This document shows positions 44,141 through 53,582 of a DNA stretch of 64,000 nt, piece after piece. Position 1 is the first letter of the stretch. Every line of letters begins with the position of its first letter. The notes under the pieces are model-generated. The model worked only from the letters and a program-made list of their open reading frames with translations, was not told where the DNA came from and made no database searches. The DNA is from Fragilaria crotonensis (Eukaryota > Bacillariophyta > Fragilariophyceae > Fragilariales > Fragilariaceae), in assembly GCA_022925895.1 (NCBI GenBank), contig JAKSYS010000255.1, forward strand, positions 1-64,000. The letters run 5' to 3'. The position numbers and the translations under genes are program-made.

Positions 44141-44760
44141 ATTGACTAAAAGGATAAGGGCTCGTGTCCGATTTGTGGGCGAACACTTTATGATAGAGTG
44201 CAGGATTGAGCAAGGAAATGTGCTCTTGTGATAATGAAGTTGATCCAGTCGTGCTCTAAACAACGACACACGGGTTTGAAGGATGCGCGACTGCAGAACT
44301 GCGGGCAAGTCTCTAACAACCCACGAACCACCTCCAAATGACCCCTACTACCGGTAGTAGGTACCTGGTGGCAACGTATAACAGCCATCAGCACAAACAA
44401 TCACTGTTCCGTTGCGTTTCAAGGCGTCAAGAGACGAGAAGAGGACTGCGGTGTTTGCGTTTGGTGCATATGCAAATTCTGTCCGTCTGGCTGTCGCTTA
44501 CTCTGCGCTCCTGTTTCCAGCTTGTGAAAACGTGCCCGGAGTTTGCAAACATACCAAACGCGCTCAGCCCCGCAACAAAACATCGTTTGGCTAATCTGCT
44601 GTTGACAAGAGGAGCTCAGATGTGACGCCGAAAGCTTCATTTCACTTTGGCTCTGCCCCCCGGTTTGGCGCCTTTTTGCTCACAATCAAAGGCGAATTCA
44701 ATGGAAATGAGCGTCAATAATGACCTCAGTAGGCCAGGCCGACCGCTGTAGTAGTGACAC
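44141..44760. other. Upstream of ANK-H with a tiny ANK relic
   Basis: The leader block is cut short (GTCCGATTTGTGGGCGAAC, then unrelated DNA). At 44300-44345 a minus-strand scrap reads RGHLEVVRGLLETC, one ankyrin half-repeat. The rest has no supported gene. The shared promoter element is missing, which suggests a deletion or rearrangement here. Confidence 0.45.
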
Positions 44761-45021
44761 GTGACACCAAGTGGCAGATATGAGTTATTCAATCCATTTG
44801 ACAGCATACGAGCTCAGGAGGTACTCGGACCTGACTCAGCCACACAACAACACAACTTCACGTACTGGCAGCTTCCTGACAAAAATCAGTTCCAAACGAC
44901 ACTCGTCACCGCATGGAAACGACTGTGCGAGAGCCTTTACCGAGATATCTGGAATCGCATTTGGACTTGCCGACGTGTGTCGCTCAAATTGGCTACGTGT
45001 TTTTGTTTGCCCAGTAACTGA
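44761..45021 (+). repeat. R2 relic, copy 4 (best reading frame)
   Basis: The frame reads AQEVLGPDSATQQHNFTYWQ, then LPDKNQFQTTLVTAWKRLCE and SLYRDIWNRIWTC. It is the clearest view of the protein R2 once encoded. No family is recognised. It lies 3' of ANK-I. Confidence 0.5.
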
Positions 45022-45436
45022 GATGCAACATAAAGCGAAAGTTCAAGCTATCGAGGGAATTACAAAGGCGCATTGTCTGTGTAGTGATTGTACTTGGCGC
45101 TGTCTCTCTTAAGAAGTGTTGAACCGTGCGAGTTGTTTTCCCTTATTCTAAAGACAACGCTGCACCACGAAAACTAAACGTCCACTTATCTTTATTGCTC
45201 CGTTTTCATTGCTCCCATTGTCCCCGTGAGGCTCATTGCGCAACGACCACTATCTCAACATCAGATGTATAGTAGGCAGGAATGCTGCTACTGCTAGTAC
45301 AAACATAAATCTGAGAGCCTCGCGTGCAAAGCGGTTGATTGAGTGGGTTCTTCTATCAATTATTCCAACTGCCGTGTGTAAAAGGCTTCCAGATAAGTAC
45401 CAGTCAAACCTCTTCATAGAAATCCCATCATTTGAA
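45022..45436. other. 3' flank of ANK-I
   Basis: No gene. 45170-45436 matches 14.2-14.6 and 59.6-59.8 kb (GAGACTCATTGCRCARCGAC, CACTATCTCAAC, CTGAGAGCCTCGCG, ATCAATTATTCCAACT), the conserved spacer that follows ANK stop codons. Confidence 0.5.
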
Positions 45437-47206
45437 TCAATTGTACCGCATTGACGCATGATATTCAAGACGAAGAGAAGACTCTCTGAAATGTCTTTCC
45501 AAGACACTAACGATATCTAGCAGCGCGCACTTGCGAGCAATGTCAAGAGCGGTTGATCCAGCTTTATTCTTGTGTTGCACTTCCAATTTCTCGTGTTTCA
45601 AAATGTAGTGAACGACATCCAACTGCCCCCTAAGAGTTGCCCAGATAAGTGCATTATTGCCTTGCGAGCCTTTGGCATTGACATCGACCTCGTTGTGTTT
45701 GAGGAATTCGCGAACGACCTCCCAATGGCCCCAATAGCTCGCCCAGAGAAATGCTGTGAAACCACGTTTGTCTTTGGCATTCACATCCACAGTCTCCTGC
45801 GTTAACAACTCTTGAACCTCTTCCAAATTACCGTTGTAGCTCGCCGACACGAATGCTGTGCGATCATATGCGTCTTTGACATGGACATCAACTTGCTTGT
45901 TCAAATCACGAGCCACCTGCACTTTTCCATTTTGGCTGTCCGCAACGAGAGACGTGCGCTCTTCTTTGCGATCGGCTGTACCACCCACAATCTTGTGATT
46001 CAAAAGCTCTCGCACAACATCCAAATGGCCGCATTGGCTCGCCACCACGAGGGCTGTGCAGTCATGTTTATCTTTGGCATTCAACTTCACGTTATCGTTC
46101 TTCAACAGCTCGCGAACAACTTTCACATACCCATTATTGCTGGCCGCGATGAGGGCTGTGCAGGCATATTTATCTTTGGCATTCAAATTCACATCATTAC
46201 TCTGCAACAGCTCGCTAACCACCTCCTCATGCCCATTATGGCTTGCAGCGATGAGGGCTGTTCGGCCGTCTTTATCTGTTGCATTGACATTGATAGTATG
46301 ATTCTGCAACAGCTCGCGAACCACCTCCGCATGCCCATTTTTGCTGGCCGCGATGAGGGCTGTGCGGCCCTGTTCATCTGTGGCATTGACGTAAATATAT
46401 TTGTGCTTCAATAACTCGCGAACAACTTCTACGCGACCCCAATAGCACGCCGCGATGAAGGCAGTTTTACCACTATCGTCCTTGGCATTGAAACACATGT
46501 TTATGGGCCTCAACATCCGGGAATAATTATCTTTGTTTTTGGCGTTGACATTGATAATTTTGTGCTTCAACAACTCGCGAACAACCTCTACGCGGCCATA
46601 ACGGCTTGCCACAAAGAGGGCAGTGTTACCCATATTGTCTTTGGCATTGACATCCACATCTTCGTGCTTCAACAACTCGCGAACCACCTCAACGCGGCCA
46701 TCGCGGCTTGCCACAAAGAGAGCAGTTTCACCACTATCTTTTTTGCAAGTGAAATCCAAACTACAGGACTCCCACATCCGGTGAACATTACCTTTGTTTT
46801 TGGCGTTGACATTGATATTTTTGTGCTTCAACAACTCGCGAACAACCACAACGCGGTTAGATCGGCTTGCCACAAACAGGGCAGTGTTACCCATGCTGTC
46901 TGTGGCGTTGACATCCACATGTTCTTGCTTCAACAACTCGTGTACAACGTCAGAATGATCGAGACGGCTTGCCAGAATAAGGGCTGTACATGTATAGAAA
47001 TCATCGTTGACTTGAAAACAATTAATCATACGATGCCTGCCTCCCAGAATCTCCAGAGTTCCACTATTTATATCTTTTCTTGCATTCATTTCGGCTCCTC
47101 TTTGCAATGTATCACGAACTTGAGCAATGTTGCTTCGCACGACACTCTGGAACAAACTCTCGTTCAACTCGTTCAAACTGTCTGGCGCTTTGAGCATTGA
47201 TGTCAT
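45437..47206 (-). CDS. Ankyrin-repeat protein, 589 aa (ANK-I)
   Basis: An intact frame from ATG at 47206 (MTSMLKAPDSLNELNESLFQ, then IAQVRDTLQRGAEMNARKDI). About 15-16 ankyrin repeats include two long-loop repeats (KNKGNVHRMWESCSLDFTCK and KNKDNYSRMLRPINMCFNAK) that recur in ANK-G, -H and -J at the same place, so they mark this subgroup. The end is RGFTAFLWASYWGHWEVVRE, GNNALIWATLRGQLDVVHYI and RLEYHASMRYN. It is very close to ANK-G over the last 250 residues. It is likely an intracellular scaffold. R2 lies downstream and the shared element upstream. Confidence 0.88.
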   Translation of the reverse strand: MTSMLKAPDSLNELNESLFQSVVRSNIAQVRDTLQRGAEMNARKDINSGTLEILGGRHRMINCFQVNDDFYTCTALILASRLDHSDVVHELLKQEHVDVNATDSMGNTALFVASRSNRVVVVRELLKHKNINVNAKNKGNVHRMWESCSLDFTCKKDSGETALFVASRDGRVEVVRELLKHEDVDVNAKDNMGNTALFVASRYGRVEVVRELLKHKIINVNAKNKDNYSRMLRPINMCFNAKDDSGKTAFIAACYWGRVEVVRELLKHKYIYVNATDEQGRTALIAASKNGHAEVVRELLQNHTINVNATDKDGRTALIAASHNGHEEVVSELLQSNDVNLNAKDKYACTALIAASNNGYVKVVRELLKNDNVKLNAKDKHDCTALVVASQCGHLDVVRELLNHKIVGGTADRKEERTSLVADSQNGKVQVARDLNKQVDVHVKDAYDRTAFVSASYNGNLEEVQELLTQETVDVNAKDKRGFTAFLWASYWGHWEVVREFLKHNEVDVNAKGSQGNNALIWATLRGQLDVVHYILKHEKLEVQHKNKAGSTALDIARKCALLDIVSVLERHFRESSLRLEYHASMRYN

Positions 47207-47530
47207 TTTGATTAAAAGGATAAGAACACAAGTCCGATTTGTGGGTAAAGCTGTGCTCCAGATTTATCTGCTAACCGAGAGAATAATACTCTAGCTATAG
47301 CTAGGAGCAGAATGTATCAACAGTGTAACAACAGTGTATCAACTCCGGTTACACACTGAGAATGAAATGGAGGATTTTGATCAGGAAATGAAATAATGTC
47401 GTGAAATTGATCCAGACGTGCAAGTGTTTACGGTAGTCCGAGTGTGTCCTTGCTATTTGTGCAATCTGGTACATGTGTACACACGGGTACAGTACACGGA
47501 GGCGGGAAATAATGCGAGTAAACAGCCTTA

Positions 47531-47570
47531 AGGCTAATCAGACTCTGTTGAGACGTCATCATTTTCGATT
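47531..47570 (+). promoter_or_regulatory. Shared ANK upstream element, copy before ANK-I
   Basis: AGGCTAATCAGACTCTG, then TTGAGACGTCATCATTTTCG, about 330 bp before the ATG. The CCAAT box has changed to CTAAT, while the GACGTCATC part is intact. Confidence 0.5.
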
Positions 47571-47959
47571 TCTGGAGTATGGTACTGGTACTGCGGCTCT
47601 TCAGCAGCTCTCAACATAGAGGCTGTTCCGCATCCTGACACGTAGGACAACACGAAAAGGCCCATCTCAGGCTGTTCGTTAGCCTCACACGGTGGAGCAC
47701 ACGTTGGCGACGTTTCGGAAAAAACTACAAGTACCAGATACTGTACCAGGTACCGGTTAAGTTGCGCCTATTAAAGGGATGGGGGATGGGGGGAATGTAT
47801 GATACAGTATACAACAGATCCAAGAACTCGACGGAGAGCCCTCCATTCGATCAGAATTACACAAGGGTTACTATTGGAGCTCATCCCAGATACCGAAAGT
47901 GGCATTTGAAAGCAATAATTCTTGCCGAAGCACACCGATGTATGAACTTTTATTTCTGA
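47571..47959. other. Spacer; nothing recognised
   Basis: No coding signal is seen. There are short GTACCAGGTACC-like palindromic stretches near 47730-47755. Confidence 0.35.
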
Positions 47960-49190
47960 CTTTGTGGCGACGCCTTGAAAAGCAACGGAACGACAGATGA
48001 TTCTTTGGACGTGCTCGATCCATACGCTTTCGTTTAGCAGATTAAACACCGCCAGTCTATGAGTGCACTGTAGTAACGCAGCTCTGAAATAGACCAGCGA
48101 GCGACCATCAAGGGTGAGACAAACGATGATTCTCCTACCACTACTACCGTTAGTAGTGTTGTTATCATATGAGACTGCAGCCGGCACCGACCAATGCAGT
48201 GGAGGCAACACCCGACAACTACCGGGAGCTGTTCTTGGAGATGGGACATGAGAGTCGCTGTTGGAACGCGTACTCTAATGATAGAACACAGTGTACTAGC
48301 GGTGGCGGACCTTTGCATGGGCGTACTCGGGGACTATTTTGCCGTCCAATACCCGAGCTGTCCATTGTGAGCTGTCCATTGTGAGCTGCCATTTGGCGAC
48401 AGTTCAAGTTCAAGGAGCGAAGGATACTGCATCTTTTTTACCACTTTCCACGTTGAACGAACTTGACATGATTCTTGCGGATCTTGATACCGAAGTGACA
48501 GAAATTACTGATCGTGTGGATATTCTTCGGAACGAATCGCGAAGCCCAAACTGCGGCGATGCAATTGCAAGCTGAGGGCACGTCAAGTTTAGGTCCTGAT
48601 GATCAGTATCCGTAGCGCATTGTTGTTAATGTGGAATTCCAAACCACAATCTCAGACTTTGCTGAGCATTGCAGTTCTGGATCTTTTATGATTTGAACTG
48701 GCACCGTTATCCCTGCAATCGCATTCAATCCATACATTTCTGGAAATTGCTCGTCAGTGGCACGGTGGCGCCTTTCATCGCATCGCACATAACGTTCTGA
48801 AATTCATCGTCACGACACACATCAATCCCCATTTGGTATTTCAAGAGTATTCGTCAGCATACCGTCACAAGTATCGGACCGTCAGATACTCCGGACGACC
48901 CTCCGGACCGACATGGTATGCGAACATCCAAGACAATACTCACAATCATGGACCCGGATCCTGTACGAAGCCGATTTGTGCTTGAGGACAGTCGAGGAGG
49001 CGTATGAAGAACATGTCTTGAGCATCAAGAAAGTGGAGGGCATGGGATTCCTTGGGGATGCGAAGAAACATGTTTTGATCGAGACCATGAATATCCATGT
49101 GCCATCCAACATGGAAACCGATGCCGCGTGGAACGATATGGAAAAATTTAGCGGTTTCATAGAATACATTCCATGTTATTGACTTTGTGT
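47960..49190 (+). pseudogene. R1 relic beside ANK-J
   Basis: It carries the R1 blocks GCGACGCCTTGAAAAGCAAC, the coding piece LNELDMILADLDTEVTEITD then VDILRNESRSPN, GATGATCAGTATCCGTA, GTATGCGAACATCCAAGACA and ATCAAGAAAGTGGAGGGCAT. Open parts are 48339-48575 and 48913-49182. It is broken into several frames and convergent with ANK-J, whose stop lies 147 bp away. Confidence 0.6.
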
Positions 49191-49336
49191 TCCCGTGATG
49201 AATACATGCAAGTGTTTTCTAGCGAAGCAAACTAATATCAGTTGAATCGGTATTCTGAACAATCTCTTGCTTCCAGTTGAATTTGGCAGCTAACTGCTAC
49301 ACACGGATTATGAGGTTGTAAATACTCTTTGTAAAT

Positions 49337-51649
49337 TCATACACAACGGGCATCAATTCTGCATGGCGTGGCATGTTTCTTCAAGAGACTAGCGATATCA
49401 AGCAGCTCACACTTGCAAGCAATGTCAAGAGCGGTAGTCCCAGCTTTATTCTTGCAAGTCACATCCACTTTCGTGTGGTTCAAAATGTCGTGAACCACAT
49501 CTAACTGCCCCCCAAGAGTTGCCCAGATAAGAGCAGTATTGCCTTGCGAGCCTTTGACATTGACGTCGACGTTATGGTGTTTGAGGAACTCGCGAACAAT
49601 CTCCCAGTGGCCCCAATAGCTCGCCCAAAGAAATGCGGTGCGGCCTGCATTATCTTGGGCATTTACATCCACATTCTCATGCATCAACAACTCACGAACC
49701 ACCTCCAAACGACCCTTGTAGCTCGCCGTGACTAGGGCTGTGCGACCATTTATGCCTTTGGCGTTCACATCCACATAGTTGCGCACATATCCAACCACCT
49801 GCTTATTCTCAATGTTGTGTTTCAACAAGACTCGAACAACGTCCACACGGCCACATTGACTCGCAATAATGAGTGCTGTAAAACCGAGTCCTTGTTCGGC
49901 ATTTACATCGACATCTTTGTGCGTCAACAGCTCGTGAACTACCTCAATACGATCGTTGAGGCTCGCCACAATGAGCGGTGTCCAATGGAACCTGTCTTCG
50001 GCATTCACATTCACATGTTCGTGCTTCAACAACTCCCGAACAATGTCGACACGACCATCTTTGCTAGCCCCGTGGAGAGCTGTGAAGCCAGAGCTGCGGT
50101 TTTTGGCATTCACGTCCACGTGTTTGTGCATCAACAACTCGCGAACCACATCCACATGGCCGCTACCGCACGCCAGGATGAGAGGAGTTGGACCGTCTGC
50201 ATAGCCATCATCAAGTTCTTCAGCTAGGTCATCTTCGTCGAGTTCTATGTCTTCTTGCTCATCGCCTTCGTCGTCTAATTCTTCGTCGTCTTGTTCCTCC
50301 TCCTCAAGTTCTTCGTCTTCGTCTTCAGATTCCACTTCGTCTTCGTCTTCAGATTCCACTTCGTCTTCGTCTTCAGATTCCACTTCGTCTTCTTCGTGTT
50401 CAAGCTCCATTTTATCTTCTTTGCAATTGACATCGACATTATCGTGTTTCAACAGCTCGCGAACAACCTCTACGCGGCCATGTTTACTTGCCGCACCGAG
50501 GGCACTGCCACCCATATTGTCTTTCGCATTGATATCCACATTTTTGTGCTTCAACAGCTCGCGAACAACCTCTACGTGGCCATGTTTGCTAGCCACAAAG
50601 AAGGCAGTCTTACCCGTGTTGTCATTGGCATTGATATTCACTTTTTTATGCTTTAACAACTCGCGAACGACCTCTATGTGGCCATTTTCGCTTGCCGCAA
50701 AGAGGGCAGTCCTATCCGTTTCGTCGTTGGCATTGATATCCACATTTTCCTGCATTAGTAGCTCGCTAACCACATTCACAAAGCCATTATCGCTGGCCGC
50801 AATGAGGGCTGTGCGACCAAATTTATCTGTGTCATTGAAATCCATTTTTTCATGCTTCAACAACATGCGAACCACCCCAACATGGCGACTTGGGCACGCC
50901 GCTATGAGGTCAGCAAAGCTATCCACAATATCGTGCTTCAACAACTCGCGAACAACTTCTTCGCGGCCACAACGACACGCCGCGATGAGGGCAGTTTCAC
51001 CCTTGTTGTCTTTGGCATTGACATCCACATCTTTGTGCTTCAACAACTCGCGAACAACCTTTACACGGCCAAAAAAGCACGCCGCGATTAAGGCACTTTC
51101 ACCCATGTTGCCTTTGGCATTGACATCCACATCATTGTGCTTCAGCAACTCGCGAACAACCTCTATGTGACCATCACGGCTGGCCACGTAGAGAGCAGTT
51201 TCACCATGAACTTCATTGCAATCGAAAGGCATTCTACGGAACCCCAACATCGGATGAACGTTACCTTCGTTTTTGGCGTTGACATTGATATTTTTGTGCT
51301 TCAACAACTCGCGAACGACCGCAACGCGGTCTGCGCGGCTATTATAGCGGCTTGCCACAAAGAGGGCTGTGTTACCCATGCTGTCTTTGGCGTTGACATC
51401 GACATCTTTGTGCTTCAACAACTCGCACACAACCTGAGAATAACCGAGACGGCTTGCCAGAATAAGGGGTGTACATGTATAGAAATCATCGGTGTCCTGT
51501 AAACAAATCAAGCCATACCGGCCACCTTTTCTTGCATTCACATCGGCCCCTCGTCGCAATACGTCACGAACTTGAGCAATGTTGCATCGCGCAACACTCT
51601 GGAATAAAGTCTCGTTCAACTCGTTCAAATTATCTGGCGGATTGAGCAT
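49337..51649 (-). CDS. Ankyrin-repeat protein with internal acidic insert, 770 aa (ANK-J)
   Basis: Relatives start MTSMLNPPDSL. Here the first codon is TTG (LTSMLNPPDNL), so the ATG at 51649 (MLNPPDNLNELNETLFQSVA) is taken, three residues later. The frame is open upstream but without an ATG. About 19 ankyrin repeats carry the subgroup's long-loop repeat (KNEGNVHPMLGFRRMPFDCN). In the middle (about residues 415-485) lies an extremely acidic stretch with three EVESEDED units and ELEEEEQDDEELDDEGDEQE. Repeats then resume (GPTPLILACGSGHVDVVREL). The end modules are normal (GRTAFLWASYWGHWEIVREF, GNTALIWATLGGQLDVVHDI). The insert could be a flexible hinge or a basic-partner binding site. The frame is intact. 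Confidence 0.85.
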   Translation of the reverse strand: MLNPPDNLNELNETLFQSVARCNIAQVRDVLRRGADVNARKGGRYGLICLQDTDDFYTCTPLILASRLGYSQVVCELLKHKDVDVNAKDSMGNTALFVASRYNSRADRVAVVRELLKHKNINVNAKNEGNVHPMLGFRRMPFDCNEVHGETALYVASRDGHIEVVRELLKHNDVDVNAKGNMGESALIAACFFGRVKVVRELLKHKDVDVNAKDNKGETALIAACRCGREEVVRELLKHDIVDSFADLIAACPSRHVGVVRMLLKHEKMDFNDTDKFGRTALIAASDNGFVNVVSELLMQENVDINANDETDRTALFAASENGHIEVVRELLKHKKVNINANDNTGKTAFFVASKHGHVEVVRELLKHKNVDINAKDNMGGSALGAASKHGRVEVVRELLKHDNVDVNCKEDKMELEHEEDEVESEDEDEVESEDEDEVESEDEDEELEEEEQDDEELDDEGDEQEDIELDEDDLAEELDDGYADGPTPLILACGSGHVDVVRELLMHKHVDVNAKNRSSGFTALHGASKDGRVDIVRELLKHEHVNVNAEDRFHWTPLIVASLNDRIEVVHELLTHKDVDVNAEQGLGFTALIIASQCGRVDVVRVLLKHNIENKQVVGYVRNYVDVNAKGINGRTALVTASYKGRLEVVRELLMHENVDVNAQDNAGRTAFLWASYWGHWEIVREFLKHHNVDVNVKGSQGNTALIWATLGGQLDVVHDILNHTKVDVTCKNKAGTTALDIACKCELLDIASLLKKHATPCRIDARCV
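50193..50410 (-). repeat. Acidic-coding repeat inside ANK-J
   Basis: Three 24-bp units (CTTCGTCTTCAGATTCCA type) code EVESEDED, followed by a longer non-periodic Glu/Asp run. This purine/pyrimidine-skewed stretch looks like slippage-grown sequence between two ankyrin repeats. Confidence 0.75.
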
Positions 51650-51982
51650 TGATGTCAAGTCAATTGAACGCTGAGAACAAGGGTACACGTCCGATTTGTG
51701 GTCGAAGCTGTGGAACCAGCCAGACTTATCTGCCAACCAAGAGAATGTAGTACTCTAGCTATAACGAGGAGTAGAAGCGTATCGACAGTGAAACAGCAGT
51801 GTATCAACTCAGTGAACACACAGAATAGAATACAGGACCTTGATCAAGGAAATGTGCTGATGCCTTGAAATTGATCCAAACGTGCAAGGACTCCGAGTGT
51901 GTCCTCTGCTATTGGTGCTGGAGTGCTACTTCTGTACTGGCATACCAGTACCATCCAGATGAAATACGAGTAAACAGCATTT

Positions 51983-52020
51983 AGACCAATGAGAATCCGT
52001 TGAGGCGTCTTCTTTTTCGA
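51983..52020 (+). promoter_or_regulatory. Degenerate shared ANK upstream element before ANK-J
   Basis: GACCAATGAGAATCCG, then TTGAGGCGTCTTCTTTTTCG. CCAAT is kept but GACGTCATC has changed to GGCGTCTTC. It lies about 335 bp before the ATG. Confidence 0.4.
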
Positions 52021-52309
52021 TTTTTTATTACATTACTTCACAAACATGCAACATATCTACATATAGATATATATATGTACAGTACGATACGGTGCAAGTA
52101 GAGTACAAGTACATGAAGCTGTTTGTATCATAGCAATATATATATGCATAGAATAAAATCCACCGTCGTAAAAACAGTAAAATCTCATCGGATGCGTGAT
52201 ACTATGATAGCTACTGGTACTGTAGTCGTAGTATTCTAAGTTCATCAAAAACAACACGAATAAGACGTTCACGAAACGACGACTATGCGCTTGCAACCAC
52301 AATATGATT
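52021..52309. other. AT-rich spacer
   Basis: No gene. There are TATATATGTA-type tracts around 52055-52150. Confidence 0.35.
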
Positions 52310-53350
52310 ATCTTCCAATCCTCCTCAGTTGGACCTTTTTGACGTCAAGGCTTGTTTTATCAAGTTTGCAAGGCCTCAACCAAGTCGTTGAACCGGAGAC
52401 CAACGAACAAGTTCAAGGATCGATCTATACGACTTGCCACATGGAAATATGCCAAAGCGAGAGATGGTAGAAAGCGAGCGGATTTTTTCGATCGAAACCA
52501 GCATGAAGCCCAAACTGTTGCAACGCAATTGCAAGCCGAGACACGCCAAGTCTTGTACCGTCGTTTCAGTCCTGATGATCAGTATCCGTATCTCCTAGGT
52601 ACCATTTCCCAATTTGGCATTTCAAGAATATTCGTCAGCCCAGCCTCACCAGGAACGGACCGTCGGATACGCCGGACGACCCCCGGGACCAGCATGGGTA
52701 TGCGAATATCCAAGACAATACTCACAATCATGGACCTGGATGGCAACAAGATCATGACTCGTACAATGCCGATTCGTGCTTTGGGACGGTCGTGGAGGGA
52801 TGTGGAGTACACGTCTTGCGCATCAAGAAGGTGAAGGGCATGGGAATCCTCGTGAACGCGGAGAACCATGTTTTGAACAAGACCATGATCATCAATGTGG
52901 CATCCAAGTTGGGAACTTGTGTGGCATGGCATGATACGGAGAATGAAGCGCTTTCATTGGTTTCTGGTTCATTGACATCGTGTACAGGTAACAATACATT
53001 CATAGCGTGCATGAGTGGGGAAGCCATGTGAACACCAAACACGGCGAAACAACATGCGAGAGGAAACATGCCAACAGCCTTCTAAATGCAGTCCCAAGAC
53101 TGCAATCGAGGATTTGTTGTTGTGCCATCACGTGTCACGAAAAGAATATGATTTTAATGCGACTGGGTAACAAAGTTATGAACACAACAAACTCTGACTG
53201 ACCATAACGACATGTGAACAGAGGTGCTTGGGTAAAAATCCGCGGTCATCAATAAGGATGCACTCGTCCATAATCATTTTCATTGGTAAGCGATTCTTTT
53301 GAACGATAATCGGCAAGTCCATGCGAATCGATTGCTGTACTGGATCACGA
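52310..53350 (+). pseudogene. R1 relic beside ANK-K, longest open frame
   Basis: The frame 52352-52834 (160 codons) reads RKRADFFDRNQHEAQTVATQ, then LQAETRQVLYRRFSPDDQYP and on to ISKTILTIMDLDGNKIMTR. Beyond it the R1 3' part (GTCTTGCGCATCAAGAAGG, GAACAAGACCATGATCAT) and tail (53030-53350) follow in other frames. This copy gives the best view of R1: a charged, probably helical protein of unknown family. It is convergent with ANK-K. Confidence 0.5.
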
Positions 53351-53582
53351 TACATTCTCTCATCCTGCATTTTACTTTCCATAATGCGAACCTACATCAT
53401 GCTCTTTCCTAAACGTTCAAAGATGTTACAACTACATAATTTCCAAAGTTTTTCATCAAAGCTCTCCATTCAACGGCTCCCACACAATGTTCGGTCGCTA
53501 AAAACCTCATTCTCGCTCACACTGCCCTAGCAGGGCAGCAATTGTTCCAATGACAGCACTGCTACCTTTTCCAACCAAGCCG

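Noticed and set aside
50188-50430. A plus-strand Leu/Arg-rich or Ser-rich frame at the acidic insert
   Set aside because: It is the antisense of the Glu/Asp codons of ANK-J; Ser and Arg/Leu runs are the expected by-product.
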